Source: Merluccius polli
Taxonomy: Eukaryota; Chordata; Actinopteri; Gadiformes; Merlucciidae
Reading direction: 5' to 3'
Length of the DNA: 64,000 bases
Assembly (NCBI GenBank): GCA_030340625.1
Contig: JAOPHQ010005429.1
Location: 110,001 to 174,000, forward strand
In this document: one piece after another, positions 37,889 to 48,460 of the stretch
How the letters are laid out: the number at the start of each line of letters is the position of its first letter
Numbering within the stretch: position 1 is the stretch's first letter
Notes under the pieces: model-generated
The model's input: the letters and a program-made list of their open reading frames with translations, nothing else
Told to the model about the DNA's origin: nothing
Database searches by the model: none
Made by a program: the position numbers and the translations under genes

Positions 37889-38596
37889 CAATTGGGCTAC
37901 TTGAAACTTGCGTGAAATCCTTATTGTACCGATAGCGATATATTGTTGCACTTTCTTCTGACAAATGTACTTATTGTAAGTCGCTTTGGACAAAAGCGTC
38001 TGCTAAATGCCCTAAATGTAAATGTAAATATCATTGATATAGTGTACACTATAGTGGACAGATTAAAAGAGCACAAAATAAAGAATGAGACAAAATGTGC
38101 AAAAGAATTGATGACGCTTAGTATAGAAAATCATTGACTCTCTCAATAACATTCTATTATCCTTATAACTAAACATCTTGAATTTCCTTGAGGCAGGCAG
38201 AGCTAAAATCCATCTTGCTGAGAAATAGACATTTTTTATTTTTTACACCCATCCTTTACAAGTTGTTTGTTGCATATATATTCATCTTGTTTCTTTCTCT
38301 TGGGGATGACAAGTCGATCGTGACATCAAAAGTGCCTAATAACTGATAACTAATTACATGTTGCATATATATGTTGTTAATTATTTCCGAGCAGATGACA
38401 GATCATCAGATTACAAGACAGTGACAGACACTGGAGACACTCCAGTCGTTCATTACTGGTTGATTTCTGATTATGTGGTCTAGGTATTTAACCTGTTCTT
38501 TAACCAGCTAGAGATTGTCCTTAGATGAATTGTGGCCCTGTCCTGCTAATATTTTTAACAAGGCTTTGGTGTCCTCTGTGCATGCCTCCTCTATAC

Positions 38597-38895
38597 TAAT
38601 ATATCGTTGTGGAGTGTGTGTGGTTGATAGCTGATTTACAGCCTCACCTGACCCGAGTCAGACTGATTGGACTCTGGGGCTGGGTGGGCCTGCAAACCTG
38701 TGGTGCAGAGCAATCATGGCACCCAGGATAAACCAGTTATCAACACACACACACACTCAAGAGAGAGTCACTGTCATGTCTGCTCGGCAAATACCATCTT
38801 GCCATCTCCAAAAAATGCATTCTCAAACAACATCTACCTGTGTCCTGCATTGGAGGGCCCCAGCAAAAGCCATTAAGGTGGCGTGTGGCATGGAG
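38597..38895 (+). repeat. LTR-like dispersed repeat, copy 1
   Basis: The copy begins tgtggagtgtgtgtggttga, then atagctgattta, gactctggggc, tatcaacacacaca and tgtcctgcattggagggc. It is homologous block by block to 43404-43690. The TG start and an AATAAA in the other copy suggest an LTR, but no paired LTR or internal region was found. Confidence 0.65.
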
Positions 38896-39085
38896 CAACT
38901 GCCACAATCGTCTACACATTGGATTAAAGTGCTTCCATGGAGAAAAGCAAATCCTGCCAAATTGTCATGCAGGGCAGCAATTCTCCTGGAGCCTCTCTAT
39001 ACCCCTGGGGCAAAGTAGTTTTTTCCTCTGTATGTGAAAGCAAACCAGTATTGAGAATCTGGATGTACTGGAATGCTGAAGTCTA

Positions 39086-39550
39086 TAGAGTGGTGCAGGG
39101 ATGACGTATTTTTGTAGGCTAACCCGGAAGTTAGCGTCGCCCTGGGTTCCCTCGACAAAAAGCCAATGGGTTTTTTCCCATTGGATTTGGGATTATTGCA
39201 GAAAATAAGCTCTGTGGCAAACAAAAGTCTATGACACTAACACGTTTTGTGAAGCAAAATAATCTTCACCAATGAACACTACTTTTATGATATTTGAAGC
39301 GTAAATGCAATCGCCAGAAGTTTTTTAAGACATGTAAAAGCTTCAAAATTCACAAGTGGGGTATTTACTGACATTCTATGTCGTAGAGCAAAACGTGGCC
39401 ATCCCTTAAGCTGCTGTGAACCACAGACCTTATTTCAGCCATCTAACCAAAACCCATTCAAAAACCCCATTGACTTCGAGGCGAGGGAACCTGAAGTGCC
39501 AACATGCTAACAGATTTCCGGGTTTTAGGACTTATTCCTGTACCACTCTA
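39086..39550. mobile_element. 465-bp MITE with terminal inverted repeats
   Basis: The left end tagagtggtgcagg is the near-complement of the right end cctgtaccactcta. A TA or 3-bp duplication is possible but ambiguous. The interior has cccattggatttggg and other short inverted motifs and no coding capacity. Confidence 0.65.
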
Positions 39551-39934
39551 TTACTGTAAACCATTTGGAGTCCCCCGGGATGCTATACATGATGGTGGTT
39601 GGGTTTGGTACTACAGGTGCATGTGCATGTATGGCCTCATTTACTTGGACTGGTCTCCAGGATAGGAGTGTTAAATGGTGAGGTTGAACACAGTAAGTGT
39701 CATAATAATTATTATTCTATGATGGGTGACATTCCTGTTTCAGATTCTGGTCTCAGTGGATATTGTGGCTTACATGGCCTGTAGGTAGTTTTTGGTACTA
39801 CCTCCAGGTCCAGCACATTGTTTATCAAACCCACGTCATATGGCGTGACCACAAAGTGCCGGGCACGCCCTCTAAGGTTGGATGGTTCTCTGTTTGTTCC
39901 ACTTGGGGGCAGAGAATACCACTCTGACTAGTAA

Positions 39935-40322
39935 GGGCGTGTTCACACCTAGCGTTTTTTGTGATAGGGAAAAGTTGAGCCGACCGTTTTTTCAACAAAA
40001 AAAAAAGCTGGCAGCGCTTTTTGTCCTAAAAGCGCCAAGAGCGTTTTTCACCTAGCAACGAACCCACTCTAGACCCCCGACGTTACTCGCCTACTACGTA
40101 TCCAGGCTACCCTTACATCGTTGTTACAAAATGGCTAGAAACAGGCGATTGGCACTTGCATTGGCCCTAACTGACGACGAGGAGAACCATGTACCTGCAC
40201 GTTTGTGGGTGCGCGATATCACTCGGGGAAGGCAGCAGCAAGGTGCCGACCATCATGTAGTCCAGGAGCTTTGTTTCGATGACGCGCGATTTAGCAGTGT
40301 AAGGATACCAATAGGCATTTAG
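39935..40322 (+). pseudogene. 5' fragment of a PIF/Harbinger transposon with transposase N-terminus
   Basis: The fragment begins with gggcgtgttcacacctagcg, typical of fish Harbinger termini. An ORF from 40131 encodes about 63 residues: a basic/Ala-Leu start, an acidic TDDEE patch, RLWVRDITRGRQQQGA and the LCFDDARF block, the N-terminal signature of HARBI1-like DDE nucleases. The frame ends right after, so the catalytic domain is absent. From 40322 to about 41040 no origin could be assigned. Confidence 0.75.
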
Positions 40323-41039
40323 GTGATAAATAAATGTGGCACCAGTATTATCTATTACCTTCCAATCAATGGTTTCGAGACAATCTGTTGCAAACAAGCC
40401 AACGTCTCCCCAACTTTTGTTACATCATTTTGCAAGAGACATATCTCTTTGTGAGAGATTGTGGAGTCGTCCTGCCATAGTAGGATTTGCCTTGGGAGAC
40501 GGTTTATCAGTAGAGCCATTAAATAAGCTAAGGCCACAAGGCCTTTACCTTTTAAACTTTCCTAAGTGTAACCGTCCTTGAATCATACTTTCTCAAAACC
40601 TACATCTGGCCCCTCTGAGCTAAACCTGGCTGTACAATGTAATTCTGATGGTGTATGAATACACCCATTCCCTTTTCATAATACATGTGCTTGTCTAACT
40701 AAATCTTTTGTTACCCCATCTGTGGACCCTTCAACTAAATCCCAAGGTTTTAGGCATTGTAAAGAATTGTGTGATTGGTAGGCCAGTCATTCCTTCCATA
40801 ATTGTTGATTTGGTTGACATTGGGAATTGGGTGGAGGTTGCTCTTATTGATGAAAATAAGTTGTTCCTGTGTTAACTGGTAAGTCAATTGGGTCTCCATT
40901 TATGTGTAGGGTAAGTCTTGATAAGTCTTTGAGTCTCACAAGGAGAGGGAAAAAACTAGATAGGAACTCACCCGCTTCCAGTCCTTGGGTAGTCACTGGT
41001 TTGTGTCAGGTGGTTGGTGGCATGCCATAGGGTTGTTCA

Positions 41040-42433
41040 CTGTAGTACCTCTAGGGAAAGCACTATCCCATAGTGTATCATCTGCATGTGGGGGTCGCTG
41101 GGAGCAGTCATGAGCCCAATGGCCTGTGCTGTTACACATGTAGTATACATCACCTGGTGGGCATTGTTGTCCACATCCTGGGGCATGGCCTCCACGCTGG
41201 AATTGTCTACACCCATGGCCTCGTCTCTGGCCCCTCCCTCGTCCCCTGGTTCTGGAAGTGGTTCATCTGGGCCATGTGAGGTTGTGTTCCTCAGATGCCT
41301 TCGGGACGGTCTTTTTCTCCTTGCCAATGGCTACCTGTCTTTCAGAATATGGCGGTGCACTTCCACCAGCTGTGTCCCACCCAATGCAAGTTTGTTTTAC
41401 CATGGTGCCTATCTCTGGGTGTAACAGCAGCTGAGTGAGTTGTGTTTCCCACACAGAATTCTCTTCTTTGTTGGCGGGGGGCCAGGAGACAGCTAAGGTT
41501 GTTAAAGGCCCCTACCACATGGTCCTGATTATCATTCAAATATCATTATACTTAGGCCAATTTCCGGTCCCGGACTGGTCGAGACCAAGACTCATTTTAG
41601 ATAACTCTCAATTCTCTTTATACGATTCGGGATTCTATCTTAAAATGTTACCTTCTTGTAATATTTATTTTTAGGTCCCAGACCTATCAAGTCCCGGCCT
41701 CCCTTAAATGATTCTGAATTATCTTTTTTGTACGATACCGGATCGTATCTTAAAATATTTACCTTCTTGTAATATTTATTTTAAGGTCCCAGACCTATCG
41801 AGTCCCGGACTTGTTTTAACCTTAGTCCGTGACTTTAAGGTTATGGCAACAACAAGTTGTTCTGTGTTGCTTTTTCAAAATTATGTTTGTTTAAAGGATC
41901 ACTTACTGGTGTCTTTCGGCCCAAAATAATCCATTGGGATCGTCTCTGAATATTCCTTGAGGTTTATCCCAGACTCCTGAGTTCTCCGCATCCGGATAAG
42001 GTTTGTGATCCCATCCTTGTCGCCAAGTTGTTGTGAAATTTCTTGAATAAAGAGCACAGACTTGGGTTGCCTTTGTTGAGTTTTTTTATATTGCAATATA
42101 GGAGAAACAAGTTCACAAGCAATTCAGAAGAGTCTCTGATTGACTGAAGTATCAGAGAGCATTTATACAGTATGCTATTGGCAACATTATAGCAACAGCT
42201 TTTCAAAGTTAGCATAATTGGCCGGTAATAATTGGCCAGTGATAAGAGTCCAAGCACTCCTCATCTGCTGGGTCACTGTACTTCTTATCTGCTGGAATTC
42301 TCTGTACTTCTTCATTTAGGCCATTTGTCAAAATAGTATTAGTTTGAGACTTTATGACTATAAACTAATACATTTTAAAGGATTAACTATTACATTAAGC
42401 ATTATAGCACATTATGCTAAGATTTCCATTACA
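41040..42433 (-). pseudogene. degraded endogenous retrovirus: LTR, primer-binding region, leader, gag remnant
   Basis: On the minus strand an LTR-like block starts TGTAATGG (about 42433) and contains tataaatgctctc and ctctttattcaag; near its end (about 42015-42025) tggcgacaaggatgggat could be the primer-binding region. A leader with an imperfect repeat of about 110 bp (41585-41815) follows, then gag-like sequence in several frames. A zinc knuckle (C-x2-C-x4-H-x4-C form, gamma/epsilon-type spacing GHWAHDC) is readable at about 41104-41145, but its first Cys codon reads Tyr. Frameshifts and stops interrupt gag. No pol, env or 3' LTR was recognised. It is not functional. Confidence 0.6.
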
Positions 42434-42778
42434 ATTCATTGGTCCAGGATTTGCATTCTCCATTGGTCCAAATAGGACCAATGACGTTAGCGGTCCAACT
42501 TTTCTGTGATTCTTTCACGGATGTCGCAGACCACGATTTTTTCACACACGTCCATGAAGCATTTTCTTCGCCTATAATAGAAAATAGCCGGGCGTGACGG
42601 CTCTCCTTTAAAAGCGAACACAGCAGCAGGGACGTGGACGGCCCCCGGGGATCTGGAATACATTGGTCCTGGAATCCATGGAGAACTGCCTGCCTGATGA
42701 AACTTGTTCTGAGAGTTATGGTGTGGTGGAATGTCAGCTCATGTCCTCTTCCAATGCTCTTCCCCCCGTTTTAACAAG
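42434..42778 (+). promoter_or_regulatory. promoter-like cluster with possible short first exon (plus strand)
   Basis: CCAAT boxes occur at 42438-42442 and 42462-42466 (reverse) and 42478-42482 (forward). An octamer atttgcat is at 42449-42456, a CRE-like tgacgtta at 42482-42489 and a TATA-like tttaaaag at 42607-42614. An open frame from ATG 42678 runs 33 codons to a strong donor (aacaa/gtgagt at 42778). No downstream plus-strand exon was found, and the frame matches no family I know. The block lies between the retroviral LTR and the antisense last exon of edn3. Confidence 0.35.
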
Positions 42779-42960
42779 TGAGTCTTTTTTTCTGTGAAGT
42801 GCCAAAGTGGAAAGCTGGGTGGGATGGCAGGATAGGGGGGGGGTGGTGTTGAAAGAAGGAGAGTGAGTCCATTCCCCCCACCAGAGGGGACGACTTAAGG
42901 TCGTAAAAGGTGGGATTCAGGTGGTCATCCTGGGCCCGGACCTCTGGGGCCCCTGATTGT
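42771..42960 (-). CDS. edn3: edn3 probable last coding exon
   Basis: The acceptor region has a long pyrimidine tract (ctgctttttttccctccag). Use of the second AG (ccacag, exon from 42960) joins in phase to exon 3 and stays open for 62 codons to the TAA at 42773-42771. Use of the first AG (exon from 42970) gives only about 15 codons before a TGA. The C-terminal propeptide of endothelins is poorly conserved, so sequence similarity does not decide between them. The exon itself is inferred from position and frame. Confidence 0.45.
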
Positions 42961-43099
42961 CTGTGGTACACTGGAGGGAAAAAAAGCAGTTACGCAGCGG
43001 TCAATACACATTTTTTGGGGGGGAGGGGAGGGGGAAATAGTAGCAGTGGACTGGAAGTGGGCAGAATAGTGTGAGCGATGTTACCCGGGATGGGCTTAC

Positions 43100-43267
43100 T
43101 TTGATTGACAGAAGTTACGACACTGGTGATCTGACTTAAGCCCAGTGCAAATGCAGCGCTGAGCCGCCCCGCCCTCCTCCTCCCCCGGGTCCCTTGATGC
43201 AGCACCTGCCGCGCGCTTTAGCCGCTGTAGTCCACGGTAGCTTGACATCCCATAGGGCACGATGCGC
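43100..43267 (-). CDS. edn3: edn3 exon 3: big-endothelin tail and endothelin-like peptide
   Basis: The exon (168 bp; acceptor ttcccacccag, donor aatcaaa/gtaagc) starts one base into a Glu codon shared with exon 2 and ends after two bases of a codon. It encodes RIVPYGMSSYRG, homologous to the TVPYGLSNYRG segment of big endothelin-3, then a dibasic/furin-like RLKR site, an acidic spacer, and the endothelin-like peptide CICTGLKSDHQCRNFC. The latter has cysteines at 1, 3, 12 and 16 instead of the usual 1, 3, 11 and 15. Its function in endothelin precursors is unknown in general. Confidence 0.9.
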
Positions 43268-43403
43268 CTGGGTGGGAATAGAGAAAAAACAGAAGCCATC
43301 AGGAGACACAGAGGAAACAAAAGCTCAAACAGAAAATAACAATGGACGCTAGTTTCCAAAGCTACCACTCTCGGTTCTGTATACAAAAAAATACCGTGGC
43401 CTT

Positions 43404-43690
43404 GTGTGGAGTGTGTGTGGTTGATAGCTAGTTTTAGCAGCTGCACCTAAGTCAGATGGTTGGGACTCTGGGGCCAGGTGAGGCTGCACACCTGATGCAT
43501 TGGGGTAATCCGGGCACACACCTTAAATCAGCTATCACAACACACTCGAGGGAGGGAGAGCTCGACATGCATGCATTTAACATCTTTCCAACTCTCCAAT
43601 AAACTGGGATTATACCATATCTTCATGTGTCCTGTGTGTCAAAGGAGCACAACAAAGCCACTGGTGGTGGTGTGTGGTAGGGTCTACTGC
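43404..43690 (+). repeat. LTR-like dispersed repeat, copy 2 (in edn3 intron 2)
   Basis: The copy matches 38597-38895 in order: gtgtggagtgtgtgtggttg, atagctagttttagc, gactctggggcc, tatcacaacacactc, ctccaataaactggg, tgtcctgtgtgtc. It lies antisense to edn3 within its second intron. Confidence 0.65.
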
Positions 43691-46353
43691 AACACCTTGA
43701 TGTCAACGCTAGGAGATTTGAACGTTTCTTGCTTGCTCAATTAAACCACACACTTTTATGACCATCCCTATGTATGGGCCAAAGACTCAGTAGTCAGAAT
43801 GATTCGGTGTGTGTAAGAACTATGAAGACACTTATAAGACTAACTTAAGAGAAGCTTGAGACATTACAGATTTTTTCTATATGCCCCCCTGATGGCTACC
43901 AGTGGCCTGGTCCCTCTCTTCTAGCTCCCCTCTCTGCTGACAATCCCTCTTGGATTGAACTTTGAAATTCCTGTTTTTACTTTGTTCTTCCATTATTAAT
44001 TCAACCGGCATGTCTGCCCTTTCATTCTATATTAAAACCTTTTAAAATAGGACAGTTTGTACAGAGCAAAGCAGTAATCTTGATTTTGGGTACAGATATT
44101 CTGAACACTTCTAGAGCCCTTGAGCAAAAGTTCAGAAGTTAATGTAAAAAGAAAAAAAAATTATTGCTGAAAACTTGGACTAAAAAGGAATGTTCAGTAT
44201 TCATTTCATTGAGTATGATGCTTGTCATCACAGCCCACAATATACACAATGAGAAAACACTTTATGAGATGCAAGTTGTGGCAAAGGAATGACATGCTTT
44301 ATCCACAAACTTGGCTGTTTGTCAAATGTGAAGCTGCAGTACTCAAGGGCAGTTTGTCATTAAAACGCTCGGCGAAGGCAACCTGCCATCCGCTGATTGA
44401 TATCTTTACAACAAGAAAAACAAAATAATAGTGATTGACTTTTATAAGTCATTTACAAATCTGGACTCATGAGTTATGAATCTGAAAGCACAACTCCAAC
44501 ATATATTGAACACTGCATTCATTGATCTGCTCTAAAAAAGAAAAATATAATTTATCAACACTTCATTAAGAGACCTACTCCTACACAATGCCTTTGGAAT
44601 TACTTCTTCGTCCTCAATGTATTCTGAAATTTGGGGAATATTTAATTAAAACATGGACTATATTATCATGTCATTCCTCGAGAAAGAGTAAGATGTCTAA
44701 AGTAGGTATCATGTGGTGTAAGGTATATAGTGTATATAGCTTAGCATCTGTTTAAAAGCACCAAAGAGGGGAACCTTTTACAAACTGAATAATGTTGTTG
44801 GGTTTTATACCAAAATATGTAAACATTAAGTATTCATTTGTATCTATATATCATATGTACTTGTGTGAGAATACAATAACAACAACAACCACAACAACAA
44901 GAAAACTGTTTTTAACCCTTCATTGGACCCTTGTGCTGGACATCTTAAACTGCTTTTAACATGCACTGCTACACAACATGAGTGTTGTCTTGTACTTGTA
45001 TGTTTTCTTAAATGCACTGTAATGTTGTACCACGTGCACAAAGTTCCTAACGGAAATGTATTATTAGTTATTTAGCTATATTGTAGTAGTTATTTGAATT
45101 CAATTGAACTGAGATACATTGATAACCAGGAAAGGCAGTTGTGTTTGTTGGAAACAATGTAGACAGGGCTGCAGCAGAAGACATAAGCGGAGCTTTGTGC
45201 TCAGCCAATGGGAATGCCTCATGCATTAACTGTGGATTAAATATAGGTCCATGCACATTCCCAGGTGCATGACCGAGGCTGGAAAAGGTCAGGACGCTTT
45301 TCTTGCTTCGTCAATCGAACCAATAATGTTCTAACCTCAAGCTAATTCAATTTGAATTCTCACTTTACATAATAAAAAAAACAAGCCATTTTATATAGGA
45401 CAAAGAAAGTAAAACACCTACACCATACTAACTCATAAAGTCAACTGCTTGTCTCTTTGCGAGAAGTTGAAAGAAACTGCTGCACTACATTCGTATATCA
45501 ATAACGTGACATTCAACCTTTTCAATTACGCCCTGTTTGTCCTCACATGCCAAGACATCATAATAAAGCAAGCTGTGTATACCTGGAGAAGCCAACAAGA
45601 TTCTGGCATGGAAAGAAAGGAGAGGGAAGGAAGGAAGAATGCTCATACAATGGCTTGCCAAGAGTTACTGTGCGGTCAAATAGGAGGGAACCAATAAAGC
45701 CCCGTTCCCCAAATAAATGGAGGAGAAAGTAATGGTGGTGGAGGTGGTAGTTGTGGAGTTGGTGGTGGTGGTGGTGGAGCTGGTAGTTATGGAGCTGGTG
45801 GTGGAGTTGATTCCAGCTGATAATGTGTTCTTAATCTCTGCGGTAGCTAACTGTGGTATGCCGTGTTGGACGCAAGCCATGTATAGTGAAAACATGAAAC
45901 AACATCAGATATTTGGTTGTTTTCCGGTAAACAACTACCACTGTATAGTCACTATGAATTCACCACAAGTGGACAGGCACTGGCCGATAGAAAAATCGGA
46001 CAAAAACTGACAAATCTGTATATCCCCAAGTCCATAGCACTCTTCAGTTCAAAGTAATGCAATATACACCTGGTTTTCATGTTTGGGGGAAAGGAATAGA
46101 CAGTAGTAGTTTGGGGGATTGGATATACACCTGGTTTTTCTTTCTTCTTTGCCATTATAGAATGTAAACCTATGATCATATGATGATCATAGGTATTTAT
46201 GTGTTGTTGTTTGTACTTCCAGTGCCTTGAGCCCTGAGGCAGGTAGAGACATCCAAAACATCCAACCCAGGAGGGGAAGGAGGGAGGTTAAGAAAAATGT
46301 GCGGTGTAAAAACCAGTGATGCTTTACATTCCCATGCCCCCCCGACACACACG

Positions 46354-46402
<49 letters not shown>

Positions 46403-47680
46403 GAGGGGTGCTTCTGGTAAATAATGAATAGTGGTTGGGAAATGGGGGGTGTTGGGTGGGGGTGGGGGAGACGGAGGAGGAGGGGAAGAATAGCTCTTTT
46501 CAGCCACGATCTTGTCAATGCTATAGACTTCAGCAGTGTCAAGAGTCTCATCTGTATATCATTATGCAGCGCTCCGCCATACACTGTTCTGTCAGATCTG
46601 GCTCCATCCCGCCTCTCTGTCTGTCTGGCACACAGGCAGATCCTATCTAGCGCTCTGGGATGGATTAGACTGCCCTGGCGGATAACACTCATCGCTGTAT
46701 ATTCACTATTATACACATGGCTGCAACCCTTATTGTAAGCATTAAAGGGGAAAGAACCCAGAAGAAATGCATTTGCCTGAACACAAAATTTAACACATCG
46801 AAACAAAGAGCTACCTGGTTTTATGGGGCGGTGGTGGTTGTTTCTGGCTTGTAGCTGCATGATGTTTCAGATGGTTACAATATGTTGTGTGTGTGTGTGG
46901 ATTATGGATAAACAAAGTATATCTGACAAAATGTATGTGTATATATACTAGAGTGTATAGTATTTTCTAGATAATGAGACTAATTAGGCCCTCTGTGGTG
47001 CCTGGCCTAAATCATCCAGTTGGAGGCCTACATCAGCACCATGGACAGTGCAGTATTACCGCTGAATGATATGATCAAAGCATTGATCCCACAGGGGATT
47101 GCAGCTCACATGCAGCCCTGAAAACCGCACAAGACTAAGAAAGTCAGTGGGAAAGGAATAACTGAAAGACATAATGACGAGCAAAGAACTACTAACAATT
47201 CAAGAAAATAGGCTTTTCCTTATCCCATTCACAGCGTTGTCACATAAGCGTTGTCTTGCGCTTGTTAAGATATGAACTGTGGCTGCATGTCAGCAGCCTT
47301 GGGGATGAACCCACTGTAAACAAGCGTAGGTCAAAACCTAGTATGTGGCTGGACCGTGAATCCATCCTTAGCACTCAATAGATTCTGAATGAACAGCAGT
47401 CAATAAACAGAGCACTTGTAAACGCTCATGGTACGTGTCCACAGGATCCGTCATTTCCAAGCCTCCCATTCATTATGTATGTGAGCATCCCTGCAATGCA
47501 TTCTGGTAGCACGGCGTTGAGTTTCGAGAGATTGGGCGTTGCGTTGGCATGCTCCTCATTCGCATGAAGTTGAGTTCTCTTCTATTTTATGCAAATCCAG
47601 GGCGTCCGGCGATACTCACCGCCTCTGGAAACTCCCAAAAAACGTTTACTTTTTTAACTAACCAATCTAAAATGAAGACA
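43691..47680. other. edn3 intron 2, left part; no exon seen
   Basis: GGT/GTT-rich simple sequence occurs at about 45720-45810 and (CA)n at about 46362-46399. No exon on either strand was recognised. Confidence 0.55.
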
Positions 47681-47683
47681 GAT

Positions 47684-48460
47684 TCAGCAACTGCTTGGCT
47701 TATTTCTAAAATCTGAAAGGAAGTGTTTGCATGGGCAAACAACAAAAACCACGTCATCACTCACTCCGACCACTGTCAGGTCTTCCTTGTTCTCCCTTGT
47801 TTCTTTGATGAGCTGGTTTACTACTTCCAAGTACTCAAGGCACCCCGGCACTCCAGATACACCTCCCTTTTCCAATCTCCTCCTTAGAGCAACTCCCACT
47901 GCGCTTCTGCCCTAGCAGTCTTTTGGTGAAGCCGAAGGGTTTGGCTAAGAATGATGTTCGCTTCCTGGCTCTTTCCTTGCAGTGTCTTCAGGGCCACTCA
48001 GCTCTACTGAGGATTAGTTCTTTCATAGGATGGTTCACAGCTCAGCCAAGGGGGGATGTTGCTCCTCACTGGCCTAAGGGACTTCAGCTCCTGCTGGATC
48101 TTGTGGATCTTTGTTGCTCTTTGGTTCATGCTGAAGGGTGTTCTGGTTGGCCTCTTCTCCACTCCTCCAAACCATTCCACAGCTAGACTGAAGTCAATTG
48201 TCATCATTGTCTCCAGCCTTTGATCCAGATCTCCCTTCACTGTTGCGTCTAGCACCTTGTTGGCATCCTCATCAATCTAATGCTAGACTGTTGTCTTGTA
48301 GGCCTGTGGCCATTTGACTCAAACCTTCTCCGGAGGTTTGTTCTGAGGGACTGGTTGTGCCACTTGGGGGCTGTATGGGGTGCTTCCGGGCCTGGCTCCT
48401 GCGTCTCACCAGGTACAGATACCTGTGCATTGTGAGACTCCCACTCCCTCCAAACACTTC
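47684..48460 (-). pseudogene. degenerate retrotransposon with reverse-transcriptase remnants
   Basis: Minus-strand frames give KIHKIQQELKSLRP (48.1 kb), the RKR...F..KPFGFTKRLLG motif (about 47935-47975, in a different frame) and CLEYLEVVNQLIKETRENK (about 47800-47870), which is the block just before the RT active-site region in a retroelement family common in fish. Stops and frameshifts separate them and the active site is missing. It lies in edn3 intron 2. Family naming is from memory. Confidence 0.6.

Larger units (their letters stand above)
36360..38035 (+). repeat. SINE copy split by a TTAA transposon
   Basis: The left part (about 36360-36466, rich in gcacttat-like repeats) and right part (37885-38035, from ttaacaattgggctacttg through the agtcgctttggacaaaag tail) together match one SINE whose uninterrupted relative is at 34124-34280. 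The split point is the TTAA of the transposon between them. Confidence 0.8.
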
